48,371 bases of DNA from Oscillospiraceae bacterium (GCA_029012445.1 JAQXMC010000020.1:1-48371), one strand, 5' to 3'. Positions 33,005 to 42,126 are shown, numbered from the stretch's first letter. Program-made: numbers and translations. The notes: generated by a model from the letters alone, not told the origin.

Positions 33005-34435
33005 TCAGGCCTTTTTCTTATCCTTTTTATTCATAAAGATAAGGCCGACAGCCATTATAACCGCAAAGATTATAAGATAGAACAGAATGGGACAAGCGAA
33101 TTTTCCCTCTGCCTTTGCTGCCTGATAAGGTGAAACGCCGTGGGCATAGACAGCGGCTATGATCATGAAAGCAGAGCCGCAGGTGGCAAGAATTGGGAGA
33201 ACAAAACGCTTGATCGGATTTTCGCCCTTTGCTTTAACAAGGAACATAATATATATCGGAATATATAAAACATATGTCGTGACGATGGGAAGCTCTGACG
33301 AGTCAAAGCTGAAAAGACCGAACCAGTTATAAGGAGCGAGGTTGGCGCCGTAGAAGAAAACGAGCCAGACAGCGCAAAGAAGAAGTCCGATGATAGATGA
33401 GTTAGCGGGCATATTCGTCTTTTTGTCAACGGCAGAGAAGGTTTCCGCCGAGGGACCGTAGCCTCTGACAGCAACGGAATAAAGACCTCTTGTGCAGCCG
33501 AGCATAAGGCCGTTGAGAGTACCCATGCAGGAGATGGCGACGAAAAGATTGAGAATATTTCCGAAAACATTGCCGAATACCTTTGTGTAAGCAAGCGTTG
33601 CGCCGGATTCCATAAGGTCGTTTACGGGGACTGCGCCTGCGACGCCTATGTAATAGATAACATAGATAGTAATGATGATAATTCCGCCGGCAACAAGAGC
33701 AATAGGCAGGTTGCGTTTTGCGTTTTTCAGCTCGGCGTTGATTGATGTGGCAATGATCCAGCCCTCATATGCGAAGGCGGTCGCAACGACTGCGCCGAAG
33801 AGGACGCCTAAATTACCCGATGAAGTCCGGAAATTAGAGACGAGGATCGTGGTTTCTTCACCGGCAATGTTGTGCGTCAGACCGTAGATAAGACCGCCGG
33901 CAGCCATGAGAATGAGAGGAATAAATTTGATGAATGTCGTCGAAACCTGGAATTTTCCCGCAAGCTTCGGTGAAAGAGCGTTGAGAGCAAAGCTCGCAAT
34001 AAGGAAGAAACCGGAAAGAGCAAAGCACTCGGCGCCCGTCACGGGATCCTGACAGAAATCGGGATTGACCGATGAGATGAAAGTGAGCGTGTACCTGGCG
34101 GAGAGCCAAGCGAGAACCGATGTGAGAGTCGGATAATAGATAGCCGTCATGAACCAGCCGACCATATAGGCGTATTTTCCTCCGACAGTCGCCTCGGCAT
34201 AGTCGATGATGCCGTTGACCTTTTCATATTTCTGAGCCATGACCGAGAATGCGAGAATGCAGAAGATCATTATAACGCCGCCGATAACCCATGCGAGGAT
34301 ACCGAGAGGCATATCTCCGTCAGTCTTTTGCAGAATAGTCTGAGCCTTGAAAAATACACCCGAGCCGACGACTATACCGACAACCATGCAGATTGCGGTC
34401 AGCAAGCCGTATTTTTTCTTTAATTCGTTTTCCAT
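33005..34435 (-). CDS. APC-family amino acid permease
   Basis: An inner-membrane protein of 476 residues with twelve helices. The APC signature is at the N-terminus (VVGIVVGSGVFFKAQTIL) and the LAT-like middle includes TAFAYEGWIIATSINAELKN. It imports or exchanges an amino acid; the substrate is unknown. It is divergent from a LysR regulator across 450 nt, so control by that regulator is likely but inferred. AGAAAGG precedes the ATG. Confidence 0.93.
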   Translation of the reverse strand: MENELKKKYGLLTAICMVVGIVVGSGVFFKAQTILQKTDGDMPLGILAWVIGGVIMIFCILAFSVMAQKYEKVNGIIDYAEATVGGKYAYMVGWFMTAIYYPTLTSVLAWLSARYTLTFISSVNPDFCQDPVTGAECFALSGFFLIASFALNALSPKLAGKFQVSTTFIKFIPLILMAAGGLIYGLTHNIAGEETTILVSNFRTSSGNLGVLFGAVVATAFAYEGWIIATSINAELKNAKRNLPIALVAGGIIIITIYVIYYIGVAGAVPVNDLMESGATLAYTKVFGNVFGNILNLFVAISCMGTLNGLMLGCTRGLYSVAVRGYGPSAETFSAVDKKTNMPANSSIIGLLLCAVWLVFFYGANLAPYNWFGLFSFDSSELPIVTTYVLYIPIYIMFLVKAKGENPIKRFVLPILATCGSAFMIIAAVYAHGVSPYQAAKAEGKFACPILFYLIIFAVIMAVGLIFMNKKDKKKA

Positions 34436-34885
34436 ATTATCAAACCTTTCTCTGAATTATCCGATATTCCCGATAAGCTCAACATGATATAAAAGCGCCG
34501 ATATCGCGCGGTACAACCGGTTGAGTTAAACGACCGGCAGCCGTGCGCTTGGGCAGTTTTTTACGATTGCTTCAGCTTGTCAAAAAAGAAACTCAAGCGC
34601 CGCAAAAACAATCAGTCCATGTGTGAATTGAGCAAATCAAATATCGGAATACCTATGAAGTTGTCAACATTATAAACTACTTGTTAATAATTGTAAAACG
34701 ACATATTATAATGAATATATTACTGAATGGAATACATAGCTGTGATATGCTGGAAAATTATATAAATATTCCATAGTATATTGCAATTTTAGAGAAGTTA
34801 TTATATAATATTACATAATCTAATGTTACCATTACAAATTAAAAAGATAAGGCCGGCGGATTTCCGGCCGCGGAGGTGAAAGCTA
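34436..34885. other. Divergent region between the permease and lysR genes
   Basis: 450 nt, AT-rich from 34640 on. It contains a TTGACA on the minus strand near 34660-34668 without a good -10 box, and a GGCCGG/CCGGCC hairpin (34851-34869) just before the lysR ribosome binding site. A LysR site (T-N11-A) cannot be picked with confidence. Confidence 0.4.
34851..34869 (+). promoter_or_regulatory. GC hairpin just before the lysR ribosome binding site
   Basis: GGCCGG pairs with CCGGCC around a 7-nt loop; GGAGGTG (34872-34878) follows directly. It could affect translation of lysR. Confidence 0.4.
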
Positions 34886-35755
34886 ATGGATTCCATGAAG
34901 TTCAAAGCGCTGACGACTGCCGTGAAGCTCGGCAGTCTGACAAATGCGGCAAGCTCCCTCGGCTACACCCAGGCCGGGCTGACGCACATGATGAACAGGC
35001 TTGAGCATGAGATAGGATTTTCTCTTCTCAAACGCGATAAATACGGCGTTCATCTCACTGATGAGGGCGAAAAGCTGATGCCGCATATCGAGAACTTTCT
35101 CAACGCGGCGGACGATCTTGAATATGAAATTGAAGCCTTGCGCGAACACAGAATACACACGATAAAAATTGCCTCGTATTCAAGCATCATCAGTTATTGG
35201 CTGCCGTCTGTTATCAAGGAATTCAAGCGGAATCACCCGAATGTCACAATAGAGATATCAGATGAGAGCGCCGACGATATATATCCTCTCGTGACCGAGG
35301 GAAAGGCTGACTTGGGCTTTGTCAGCAAGAGAGAGGATTCCGGCTGCTGCTGGATACATCTGAAAAACGATCCTCTTGTCGCCGTTGTTCCGAGCGACTA
35401 TGATGTCAGCATTCATGACGGAAGAATGAAGATCACCGATTTCGGCGGAGCGCAGTTTCTGATGCCGTCCATGGGCTTTGACTATGATATTATGAATGTT
35501 CTGAACAAATATAATGTCAAGCCGCGGATAACCAGAACCAGCGTTTCGGACTCGGCCGTTATATCAATGGTCGCTCACGGGTTAGGGCTTAGCATAATGT
35601 CTGAGCTGATAGTGTGTGAAAACGCTCAGGATGTCCGTATTCTGGGGCTTTATCCCGACGAATACCGTGATCTCGGCATAATCTACACCCAAAACGCTTC
35701 AAGAACAGCGAAAGAATTTGCCGAATGCGCTAAAAAATACATAGCCGAAGATTAA
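34886..35755 (+). CDS. LysR-family transcriptional regulator
   Basis: 289 residues. An N-terminal winged helix-turn-helix (about 1-60; TNAASSLGYTQAGLTHMMNRLE is the recognition region) is followed by the periplasmic-binding-protein-like effector domain (90-289). It most likely controls the divergent permease gene at 33005-34435, as usual for LysR proteins. GGAGGTG precedes the ATG by 7 nt. It ends 57 nt before the helical protein gene, separated by a hairpin. Confidence 0.93.
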   Translation: MDSMKFKALTTAVKLGSLTNAASSLGYTQAGLTHMMNRLEHEIGFSLLKRDKYGVHLTDEGEKLMPHIENFLNAADDLEYEIEALREHRIHTIKIASYSSIISYWLPSVIKEFKRNHPNVTIEISDESADDIYPLVTEGKADLGFVSKREDSGCCWIHLKNDPLVAVVPSDYDVSIHDGRMKITDFGGAQFLMPSMGFDYDIMNVLNKYNVKPRITRTSVSDSAVISMVAHGLGLSIMSELIVCENAQDVRILGLYPDEYRDLGIIYTQNASRTAKEFAECAKKYIAED

Positions 35756-35762
35756 AACAAAG

Positions 35763-35812
35763 CTCCTTGCCAATAATAGTTTTAATATTATTATTATTCA
35801 AGGAGTGTTTTT
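35763..35812 (+). promoter_or_regulatory. Hairpin that contains the ribosome binding site of the next gene
   Basis: CTCCTTG (35763-35769) pairs with CAAGGAG (35799-35805), extended inside by AATAATA/TATTATT, and TTTTT follows. The 3' arm carries AAGGAG, the Shine-Dalgarno for the ATG at 35813. The structure may both end lysR transcription and mask the site. Confidence 0.55.
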
Positions 35813-36247
35813 ATGGTTGAGCCGGATACCGTCAAGCTTTTGAGAGAATGTAACGCAGGGGTAAAAATGGGCGTCAGCAGCATAAACGAGGTGCTTCACG
35901 CCGCAAAGGACGAGAGGCTTAAGAAAATTCTGACTGACAGCAAAAACGAGCATGAGAAGCTGGGAGGGGAGACAACGCAGCTTCTAAGCGACTATTCGGA
36001 TAACGGCAAGGAGCCTAACCCGATAGCCAAAGGAATGTCGTGGATGAAAACCAACATGAAGCTCGGAATGGATAATTCAGACGCGACCGTTGCCGACCTG
36101 ATAACCGACGGCTGCAACATGGGAGTGAAGTCGCTCAGCCGCTATCTTAACCAATATAAGGCGGCGGAGGAAAAGGCCAAGGATATAGCAAAGAAGCTCA
36201 TTAAGCTTGAGGAGGACCTCTCTGTGAGCATGAGAGAATTTTTATGA
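35813..36247 (+). CDS. Helical ferritin-like (DUF2383-type) protein
   Basis: 144 residues, almost entirely helical: four helices at about 3-30, 33-60, 75-100 and 105-142. CNAGVKMGVSSINEVLHAAKD and SDATVADLITDGCNMGVKSL resemble proteins of the ferritin-like DUF2383 type known from gut Clostridia; family and function by eye only. I do not see a clear di-iron Glu/His set. The Shine-Dalgarno is AAGGAG, 8 nt before the ATG and inside a hairpin. Followed by a strong terminator. Confidence 0.75.
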   Translation: MVEPDTVKLLRECNAGVKMGVSSINEVLHAAKDERLKKILTDSKNEHEKLGGETTQLLSDYSDNGKEPNPIAKGMSWMKTNMKLGMDNSDATVADLITDGCNMGVKSLSRYLNQYKAAEEKAKDIAKKLIKLEEDLSVSMREFL

Positions 36248-36254
36248 AAACCTG

Positions 36255-36290
36255 ACGCCCGCGGTGTGATAAGCTCATGCCGCGGGCGCT
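36255..36290 (+). terminator. Terminator after the ferritin-like gene
   Basis: GCCCGCGG pairs with CCGCGGGC around a loop of about 15 nt, then GATTTTATTT. Confidence 0.7.
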
Positions 36291-36294
36291 GATT

Positions 36295-36609
36295 TTATTT
36301 CGGAAGAGATATATCCTTCAGCTGTTTCAATATTTCTATTATATCGTTAACAGGGGCCAGAACGATCGGCCGTGACTTTTCTATTGCTTTTGTGACTTTC
36401 TGCGGAGAAAAATTCATTATCCTGCCGCCGAGATTGACAGTCACATCGTCTTGCGCCGTGAAAACGCTGACGGTTGAATAGTTCGCCTTGAACGCCGCTT
36501 CATCGGTTCGGAATTTCGCCGTGCAAACGCCGACCGACAGCAGCAAAAGACAAAGCGAGATTATCGCCGTTATGCAGTAGGTTCTGAAAAGCTTATAGGT
36601 TCCGGTCAT
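36295..36609 (-). CDS. Small membrane-anchored protein in the yqxA position
   Basis: 104 residues. Residues 12-32 are one hydrophobic segment (CITAIISLCLLLLSVGVCTA); the rest is outside or in the cytosol and ends in a helical PVNDIIEILKQLKDI. It follows spoIIP by 11 nt on the same strand. In Bacillus subtilis gpr-spoIIP is followed by yqxA, a small one-segment protein; this gene has the same place and plan, but I see no sequence match I could assert. A sporulation role is inferred from position only. Confidence 0.75.
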   Translation of the reverse strand: MTGTYKLFRTYCITAIISLCLLLLSVGVCTAKFRTDEAAFKANYSTVSVFTAQDDVTVNLGGRIMNFSPQKVTKAIEKSRPIVLAPVNDIIEILKQLKDISLPK

Positions 36610-36620
36610 AAATATTCTCC

Positions 36621-37793
36621 TTATTTCTCAGTGTAATCCTTGATAAGTCCGGCCAGTGAAACGCCAAGGCATTTGCCGGAATATACCGCTTCCTCAAGTG
36701 TGTTTGCGTCGCTTCCTATTTCGATAAGAAGAGAGCAGTGTGTCATGTCCATATTATATTTTCTCGGGCAAAAATATAACGGTCTTGTCAGTCCGGGGAA
36801 GAGACTTTCCATTTTATTCTGAAGCTGAACGGCGAAAACGAGATTATAGCGCCAGTCGCTGAAGCCGGTTATTCCGTTGCCTTTTTCCTGGCAGCCGCTT
36901 ATTATCATTATCTGCGCGCATTTTTTGCCCTTGATTTCGGCGACGGGCTTTATCTTTGTTCCGTTATTCAGCTCGATAGCGTCCCTGTGAATATCGAGAA
37001 CTATCTGAATAGAGGGATATTTCTTGAGATATTTTTCTATCTGAGCTCTTGAACGGTTATAAGCGCCGTTGTATTTTTTGTCATAAATATTTGTGTCGTG
37101 GATGACCTTGACGCCGGCCTTTTCAAGCTGTTCGCAGACAGCGTCGCCGACGCGAACGACATTTTGTTTCGGATCCTCGCTTCTTGAGGTGTAGCCCGTT
37201 GCGTAAAAATCTCTGTCGAGTATCTGATAGCGCTCAGTCGTGTGAGTGTGAAAAATCAAAACCGAAGGCTCGTCTTTGTCGGAAAGGGTAAAGTCGGCTT
37301 TTTCGCTGAGCAGCTTTTTAATATTTATCTGGGTGTCGTTGACATTTTTTATTCTGACATTGCCGTATGATTGAGTTACTCCGGAGGTTTTATATGTCTG
37401 CTCGGAGATAGCTCCGTCCTTTTTATCCTTGTCCGCTTTTGAGGTATAGTTTTCTATGAGCTTGCGTATATCCTCGGGAGTTTCGGTAAAATCGCCGCCG
37501 TCAGTCTGATTTTTCGAGTCGGCGGGCTCGCTTTTCTGCCCGGCGGAGACCGGGCTGCTGCTTTCCTCGGCGTCGGACTGAGGCTGACTGACTGCCGTAT
37601 CGGTATTATCTTTATCCTCCGTCTGATTGTTTGATTCCAGATCAAAGCCGGCGGGGATAACGGTCGAAACGCTTAAAACGGCGGCTTTGCCCAATGCGTT
37701 TATGCAAAACTCAAAATTTTTCACAAACCCCAGAACGCATACCGCCGAAAAGATAACGGCGACGATTATGCTGATGTTCATTTTCTTCTTCAT
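36621..37793 (-). CDS. spoIIP: Stage II sporulation protein P
   Basis: 390 residues. A peptidoglycan amidase/endopeptidase that, with SpoIID and SpoIIM, drives engulfment of the forespore. Residues 6-25 anchor it in the membrane, 50-140 are a Ser/Asp/Gln-rich linker and 150-390 the SpoIIP domain with LIFHTHTTERYQ (His182, His184, Glu187), VLDIHRDAIELN and LIEIGSDANTLEEA. ATG 37793 is chosen for its GGAGGACAAGAA upstream. It lies between gpr and the 104-residue gene. Confidence 0.95.
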   Translation of the reverse strand: MKKKMNISIIVAVIFSAVCVLGFVKNFEFCINALGKAAVLSVSTVIPAGFDLESNNQTEDKDNTDTAVSQPQSDAEESSSPVSAGQKSEPADSKNQTDGGDFTETPEDIRKLIENYTSKADKDKKDGAISEQTYKTSGVTQSYGNVRIKNVNDTQINIKKLLSEKADFTLSDKDEPSVLIFHTHTTERYQILDRDFYATGYTSRSEDPKQNVVRVGDAVCEQLEKAGVKVIHDTNIYDKKYNGAYNRSRAQIEKYLKKYPSIQIVLDIHRDAIELNNGTKIKPVAEIKGKKCAQIMIISGCQEKGNGITGFSDWRYNLVFAVQLQNKMESLFPGLTRPLYFCPRKYNMDMTHCSLLIEIGSDANTLEEAVYSGKCLGVSLAGLIKDYTEK

Positions 37794-37863
37794 TTCTTGT
37801 CCTCCGTCATTCACTTTATATATAATTCTATTTCGTCGGGAGGATAAGTATGACTTGTTTTTA

Positions 37864-38760
37864 TCAGCTCACAATGGCGAGGATATCTTTGGGGTCAAGC
37901 TCCGGCTGGAGGGCGCAGTTAATGCCCATCGCGACAAGCTGAGAGGCTCTTTCAATCATCAGGTCAATCTCTTTCGGGGTGACCATGATCTGCTCGCCGA
38001 TCGGCTTGAGCAGCTTTTGGAATGCGGCCGCGTCAGAGGCATAGCCGGCCTGTTCAATCAGATCGCTCGCGAGAGTGGCGGCGTCAACAACGGTGGGAAC
38101 GCCTATTGATATAACGGGTACGCCCAAAGTCTGTTCGTCAATTCGGCTTCTGGCGTTTCCGACGCCCGAGCCGGGAACAACGCCCGATGAAGCCATCTGA
38201 ACTGTTGTTCCGAGTCTTTCGAGCCGCCTTGAAGCGAGGGCGTCTATTGCGATAACGGCGCAGGGCTGTATTTTTTTAACTACACTTTCGATGATTTCGC
38301 CTGTTTCTATTCCGGTTTTTCCGAGAACTCCGGGAACTATTCCGGCAACGCTGCGGATGTTCTCCATTCCGATGCTTTTTCTAAGCTCCGCACCTATGTG
38401 GCGCGTCGAGAATATAAGCTCAGCCGCCATAGGACCGAGCGCGTCGGAGGTTATGCTTTTGTTGCCGAGTCCTGCCACAAGAACAGTTCCGCTGCCCTCG
38501 GGCAAAAGCTTCTTTATATTTTTCGCCAGAACCGTCAGCTGATGTGAAAAAAGGTCGCTCGCCTTGCTGAACGGAGTCACATCGACCGTGATATATGTGC
38601 CTTTAGGTTTGCCGAGAGAACGGCTCCCGTTTTCATTCAGAACCCGTATCTGAGTCACTGTCACTCCGCCGTCGTCATATTTGTTGAGTTCGACGCCGTC
38701 GATATCGCCGGAGCCGACAAGCTCGTGGCGCTCGACCGCTAAGTCGGTGCGTAAATTCAA
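37864..38760 (-). CDS. gpr: Germination protease GPR
   Basis: 298 residues. It degrades small acid-soluble spore proteins when spores germinate and self-activates by removing the N-terminal propeptide. RTDLAVERHEL at the start, LVAGLGNKSITSDALGP in the middle and IDALASRRLERLG are the family landmarks. The start looks unusual: the frame opens at TTG 38760 with weak upstream signals, while an ATG 6 nt further up is out of frame by one base across a T6 run. gpr-spoIIP order and divergence from rpsT are conserved with B. subtilis. A forespore (sigma-F/G) promoter is expected but I could not place one. Confidence 0.93.
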   Translation of the reverse strand: MNLRTDLAVERHELVGSGDIDGVELNKYDDGGVTVTQIRVLNENGSRSLGKPKGTYITVDVTPFSKASDLFSHQLTVLAKNIKKLLPEGSGTVLVAGLGNKSITSDALGPMAAELIFSTRHIGAELRKSIGMENIRSVAGIVPGVLGKTGIETGEIIESVVKKIQPCAVIAIDALASRRLERLGTTVQMASSGVVPGSGVGNARSRIDEQTLGVPVISIGVPTVVDAATLASDLIEQAGYASDAAAFQKLLKPIGEQIMVTPKEIDLMIERASQLVAMGINCALQPELDPKDILAIVS

Positions 38761-38871
38761 AAAACATCACTTCACTGTTGCAAAATTCATAAAAATATGA
38801 TAATGTAGTTCCTGCCGTTATGACAATAGTATTAGCACTAAAAAAAAGTATATCCATTTATCAAAAATATC

Positions 38872-38900
38872 TTGATTTTTTTGATTAACGATGATAGAAT
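38872..38900 (+). promoter_or_regulatory. Promoter of rpsT
   Basis: TTGATT (38872-38877), 17-nt spacer, TAGAAT (38895-38900). Confidence 0.7.
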
Positions 38901-38937
38901 ATACGATGCATGACAACTATTCTAAGGAGGTGCGACA

Positions 38938-39198
38938 ATGCCGAACATCAAGTCAGCAAAAAAGCGTGTTTTAGTTAATGCAACAAAGCAGGCTCGTAAT
39001 AAGTCAAATAACTCAGCGCTTAAGACAGCTTTAAAGAAAGCCAACGCAGCTATCGAGAGCGGCGCGGACAATAAGGAAGAGTTAGTAACAGCTGCGGTTA
39101 AGAAGATTGATCAGGCAACGGCTAAAGGTCTTCTTCATAAGAACAACGCTGCAAGAAAGAAGTCAGCTCTTGTTTTAAAGCTCAACGCTTCAAAGTGA
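38938..39198 (+). CDS. rpsT: 30S ribosomal protein S20
   Basis: 86 residues, Lys/Ala-rich helical protein that binds the 16S rRNA. MPNIKSAKKRVLVNATKQAR and GLLHKNNAARKKSAL are typical of S20. AAGGAGGTG precedes the ATG by 5 nt. Single gene ended by a terminator at about 39224-39248 (CGGTC/GACCG and T's). Confidence 0.98.
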   Translation: MPNIKSAKKRVLVNATKQARNKSNNSALKTALKKANAAIESGADNKEELVTAAVKKIDQATAKGLLHKNNAARKKSALVLKLNASK

Positions 39199-39223
39199 TC
39201 CGTTTTGAGAACTGAATGAAATA

Positions 39224-39249
39224 GGACGGTCGTGTGACCGCCCTTTTTG
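39224..39249 (+). terminator. Terminator of rpsT
   Basis: GGACGGTC pairs with GACCGCCC (one mismatch) around GTGT, then TTTTTGTTTT. Confidence 0.75.
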
Positions 39250-39343
39250 TTTTAGCTGTTTCCGTCTGTTCATATCGGCATTAAAACAGCATATTACATT
39301 TTCAGATAATCAGTTTTTATTACGTCGTTTATACAAAAGCTGA

Positions 39344-39368
39344 GCCCGCCGGCTGAATACCGGCGGGC
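39344..39368. terminator. Hairpin at the 3' end of the Big_2 surface protein gene
   Basis: GCCCGCCGG pairs with CCGGCGGGC around CTGAATA. It is 25 nt beyond the minus-strand stop; the T tail is weak. Confidence 0.5.
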
Positions 39369-39393
39369 GCTTGTTTATTCGTATTGGATTTTG

Positions 39394-42126
39394 TCAATAA
39401 ATAATATCTCTGAGATTGAGTGTGTTTTCAATATCCATGCTGAATGTCGCCTTGATATTGATGCCGAAGGTGAGAGAGCCGACAGACTGATCCATGTCAA
39501 TGTTTGCTTCCATTTTAAGCTCTGCGTTTGTCACATCAATATTTGATTTATAGTGATATTCGCTTGCGGTGACCTTGCCGGTGAACTTATCGACAACATA
39601 TTCAACATAGCCGTCTGAGTAGGTCTGATTGACAGTGCCTAAGCTTATTCCGGAGACTTCAAGCGAATCATCACCGTTTGTCGCTCCGTCTATCTCCTGG
39701 AACTTTTTCTTGTAGTTTTCAAGATAGACGCTGTCAATGACCGGCATTGTCTTTCCGTAGGCTGATGTTTTGATCGAGCTCAGGGGAAGTTTGCTCTGCG
39801 GGTTAAGAACGAGCTTTATCTTATAGGTCGCGCCGTTATCCGTGACGCTGATATCTTTGACCAAACTGAGATCGGTCGTTATGGGATCGGGGCAGTCGTC
39901 CTTTGAAATAAAGGCTTTGTTTTCGGTCAGTTTCTCAGAAAACATTTCATTGATAAATATTTCGGGAGACATGCCTTCGGTTAGCTCTTCGTCAGAAATT
40001 CCGAATATTCCCAGAACTTTCAGGTAATCGCTGATAGACTGATTGTTTATAAGAAGCTCGGTCTTTGATTTGCTGCCATCGACTTTCACATTGCTGAAGT
40101 CCGCCTGACGGCTGTAGCTTGATGAGAACGAATCCGATTTCATTGCCGATGAAAGCTTTTTCATGAGAGCGAGACGGTCGGCCGTTGAGGACGGGACCTC
40201 ATATTGACCGGGAATGAAATAGATGTTGCATCTTGCTCTGCCGTCAACCGTTGCGGCCTCGATATATGCGCCGTCTTCGGGAAGCTCCTGCTTGACCGTG
40301 ACTGATGTTCCGTCGTCGCTGACAGAAAGATAATCGCTGTAAGGCGTTGTGTAAAGAAGGTCGCCTTCGATCTTTGAAGTTCCGTCGGAAATATAAGCGT
40401 TAATTGAGATAACATCATCTTTCCTGACATTTTCAAAGAAATCCTTGTCCGCCCGGACATCTCTGACTGTTATCTCCACCCAGTCGCCCACGACTTCATT
40501 TTCAAGTGTGCGGGCGCGGAGTCTGACCTTGCCGGCCTTGAGGAATTTGACGCTTGCGTAATTATTACCTTCGGTTTGCGTTATAAATGCCGTTGAGGGA
40601 TCGCTGGTCTCATATTTAATGCCGTATCTCGTTGCGATAGCCGCAGGGCTTGCCGAGTATTTTACGGTTGCCGATTCGCCGACGGTGTAATATTCTCTCT
40701 CGTTCAGCACGATGAGGTCAAGCGAAGGCTTTGATATAACTATTGATATTTTTGCGCTGATATTCTGATTGTCGGCGGACTTTGCGGTGATAACAACCGT
40801 TCCGGGAGCGATAGCCTTGAGAACGCCCTTTGAGCTGACAGTTGCAATCTTAGTGTCAGATGATGTGAAGATTAAGCCCGTGTTTGAAGCGTTCTCCGGA
40901 ACAACATTGGCAATGAGAGGATATTCCTGACCGACGAGCCAGAGGTTGCTGTTGTCCGCCGTTGTGAAGTTAACGCCGGTGACATTGACCTTGCTCTTGA
41001 CGATCTTGAACTTATATTCTGCCTTCACGCCGTTTTTGGCTGTCGCTGTTATTGTGATTGTGTTGCTGCCGAAAAGACTTGTGTTATAACCGACGATCTT
41101 GACTGTGCCGTTGGAGTCGACGGTGGCGAGCTTGGTGTTGCTCGATTTCCAAGAGAGTTTTTTTTCGGTTGCGTTGCTCGGCTCGACCGTCGCGGTGAGC
41201 TTGCCGGTCTTGCCCTTATACCATGCGTTTTCGCTCGTTTCGGTCGTGGTGATTTTCACATTTGTTACCGGTACGCCGACCGTGACCTTGCAGACAGCTG
41301 ATTTCTTTGAGCCGTCCTGTGCGGTGCAGGCGATATTGACGGTGCCCGACTTAATACCTCTGACGACGCCCTTTGAGTCGACAGTGGCTATGTTTGAATT
41401 GCTCGAGGTCCACTTGACTGACTTGTTCTCGGCGTTTGAAGGATTGATCGTCACCTTGAGAGTGACCGACTTTCCGGGATAGACGAGGGCGGTTTTAGCC
41501 ATGGTAATGCTCGTGACCTTAGCGGGCGAGACCGTCACCTTGCAGGTTGCCTTTTTGCCCTTGTCGCTTGTCTTGCAGGTGATCGTGGTGGTGCCCTTGC
41601 CGACAGCCTTGACCTTACCCTTCGAATCGACAGTTGCAACCTTTGTGTTGCTCGAGGACCAGCTGACAGTCTTTATCGAAGCGTTGGAGGGCGACACGGT
41701 AGCCTTGAGCGTTGTCGAATTGCCGTTGACGAGCTTGACTGCGCTTGCGTTCAGCTTAACGCTTTTGACATCGACCTTTTTGTTGACCGTGATCTTGCAG
41801 GTCGCTTTTTTCTTTGAGCCGTCCTTTGCAGTGCAGGTTATCGTAACCTTGCCCTTTTTGAGAGCGGTGACATTGCCCTTTGAATCGACCTTAGCGATTT
41901 TGCTGTCGCTTGACTTCCAGGTCACTTTTTTGTTTGAAGCGTTTGACGGAGACACCGTTGCTTTCAGCTTATACGTCTGCGTCGTATACATTGTGACGCT
42001 TGTTTTGTTCAGCTTGATTTTTTTAACCTTTTTTGAAGCCGCCGAAGATGTGAACGCTATCGAAAATGTTCCGAACAGCATCATGACCGACATCATAACG
42101 GCAACTACCTTTTTGAGCGTTTTCAT
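39394..42126 (-). CDS. Secreted multi-Big_2 surface protein with shared C-terminal domain
   Basis: 910 residues. Signal peptide 1-29 (VVAVMMSVMMLFGTFSIAF). Six Ig-like repeats of about 83-90 residues follow (about 33-548); the first five are clear Big_2 with VTWKSSDSKIAKVDSKG-like and KGKVTITCTA-like strands, the sixth is diverged. After a beta-rich segment (550-645) comes a 263-residue C-terminal domain (648-910) with the YKIKLVLNPQS, NQTYSDGYVEYVVDK and AD-helix motifs shared with the proteins at 4733 and 5709. No sorting signal. Probably an adhesion or wall-associated protein. ATG 42126 has AAGGAGG 8 nt upstream. Confidence 0.92.
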   Translation of the reverse strand: MKTLKKVVAVMMSVMMLFGTFSIAFTSSAASKKVKKIKLNKTSVTMYTTQTYKLKATVSPSNASNKKVTWKSSDSKIAKVDSKGNVTALKKGKVTITCTAKDGSKKKATCKITVNKKVDVKSVKLNASAVKLVNGNSTTLKATVSPSNASIKTVSWSSSNTKVATVDSKGKVKAVGKGTTTITCKTSDKGKKATCKVTVSPAKVTSITMAKTALVYPGKSVTLKVTINPSNAENKSVKWTSSNSNIATVDSKGVVRGIKSGTVNIACTAQDGSKKSAVCKVTVGVPVTNVKITTTETSENAWYKGKTGKLTATVEPSNATEKKLSWKSSNTKLATVDSNGTVKIVGYNTSLFGSNTITITATAKNGVKAEYKFKIVKSKVNVTGVNFTTADNSNLWLVGQEYPLIANVVPENASNTGLIFTSSDTKIATVSSKGVLKAIAPGTVVITAKSADNQNISAKISIVISKPSLDLIVLNEREYYTVGESATVKYSASPAAIATRYGIKYETSDPSTAFITQTEGNNYASVKFLKAGKVRLRARTLENEVVGDWVEITVRDVRADKDFFENVRKDDVISINAYISDGTSKIEGDLLYTTPYSDYLSVSDDGTSVTVKQELPEDGAYIEAATVDGRARCNIYFIPGQYEVPSSTADRLALMKKLSSAMKSDSFSSSYSRQADFSNVKVDGSKSKTELLINNQSISDYLKVLGIFGISDEELTEGMSPEIFINEMFSEKLTENKAFISKDDCPDPITTDLSLVKDISVTDNGATYKIKLVLNPQSKLPLSSIKTSAYGKTMPVIDSVYLENYKKKFQEIDGATNGDDSLEVSGISLGTVNQTYSDGYVEYVVDKFTGKVTASEYHYKSNIDVTNAELKMEANIDMDQSVGSLTFGINIKATFSMDIENTLNLRDIIY

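Noticed and set aside
33312..33594. Antisense ORFs within the permease gene
   Set aside because: Frame shadows of a complete APC permease.
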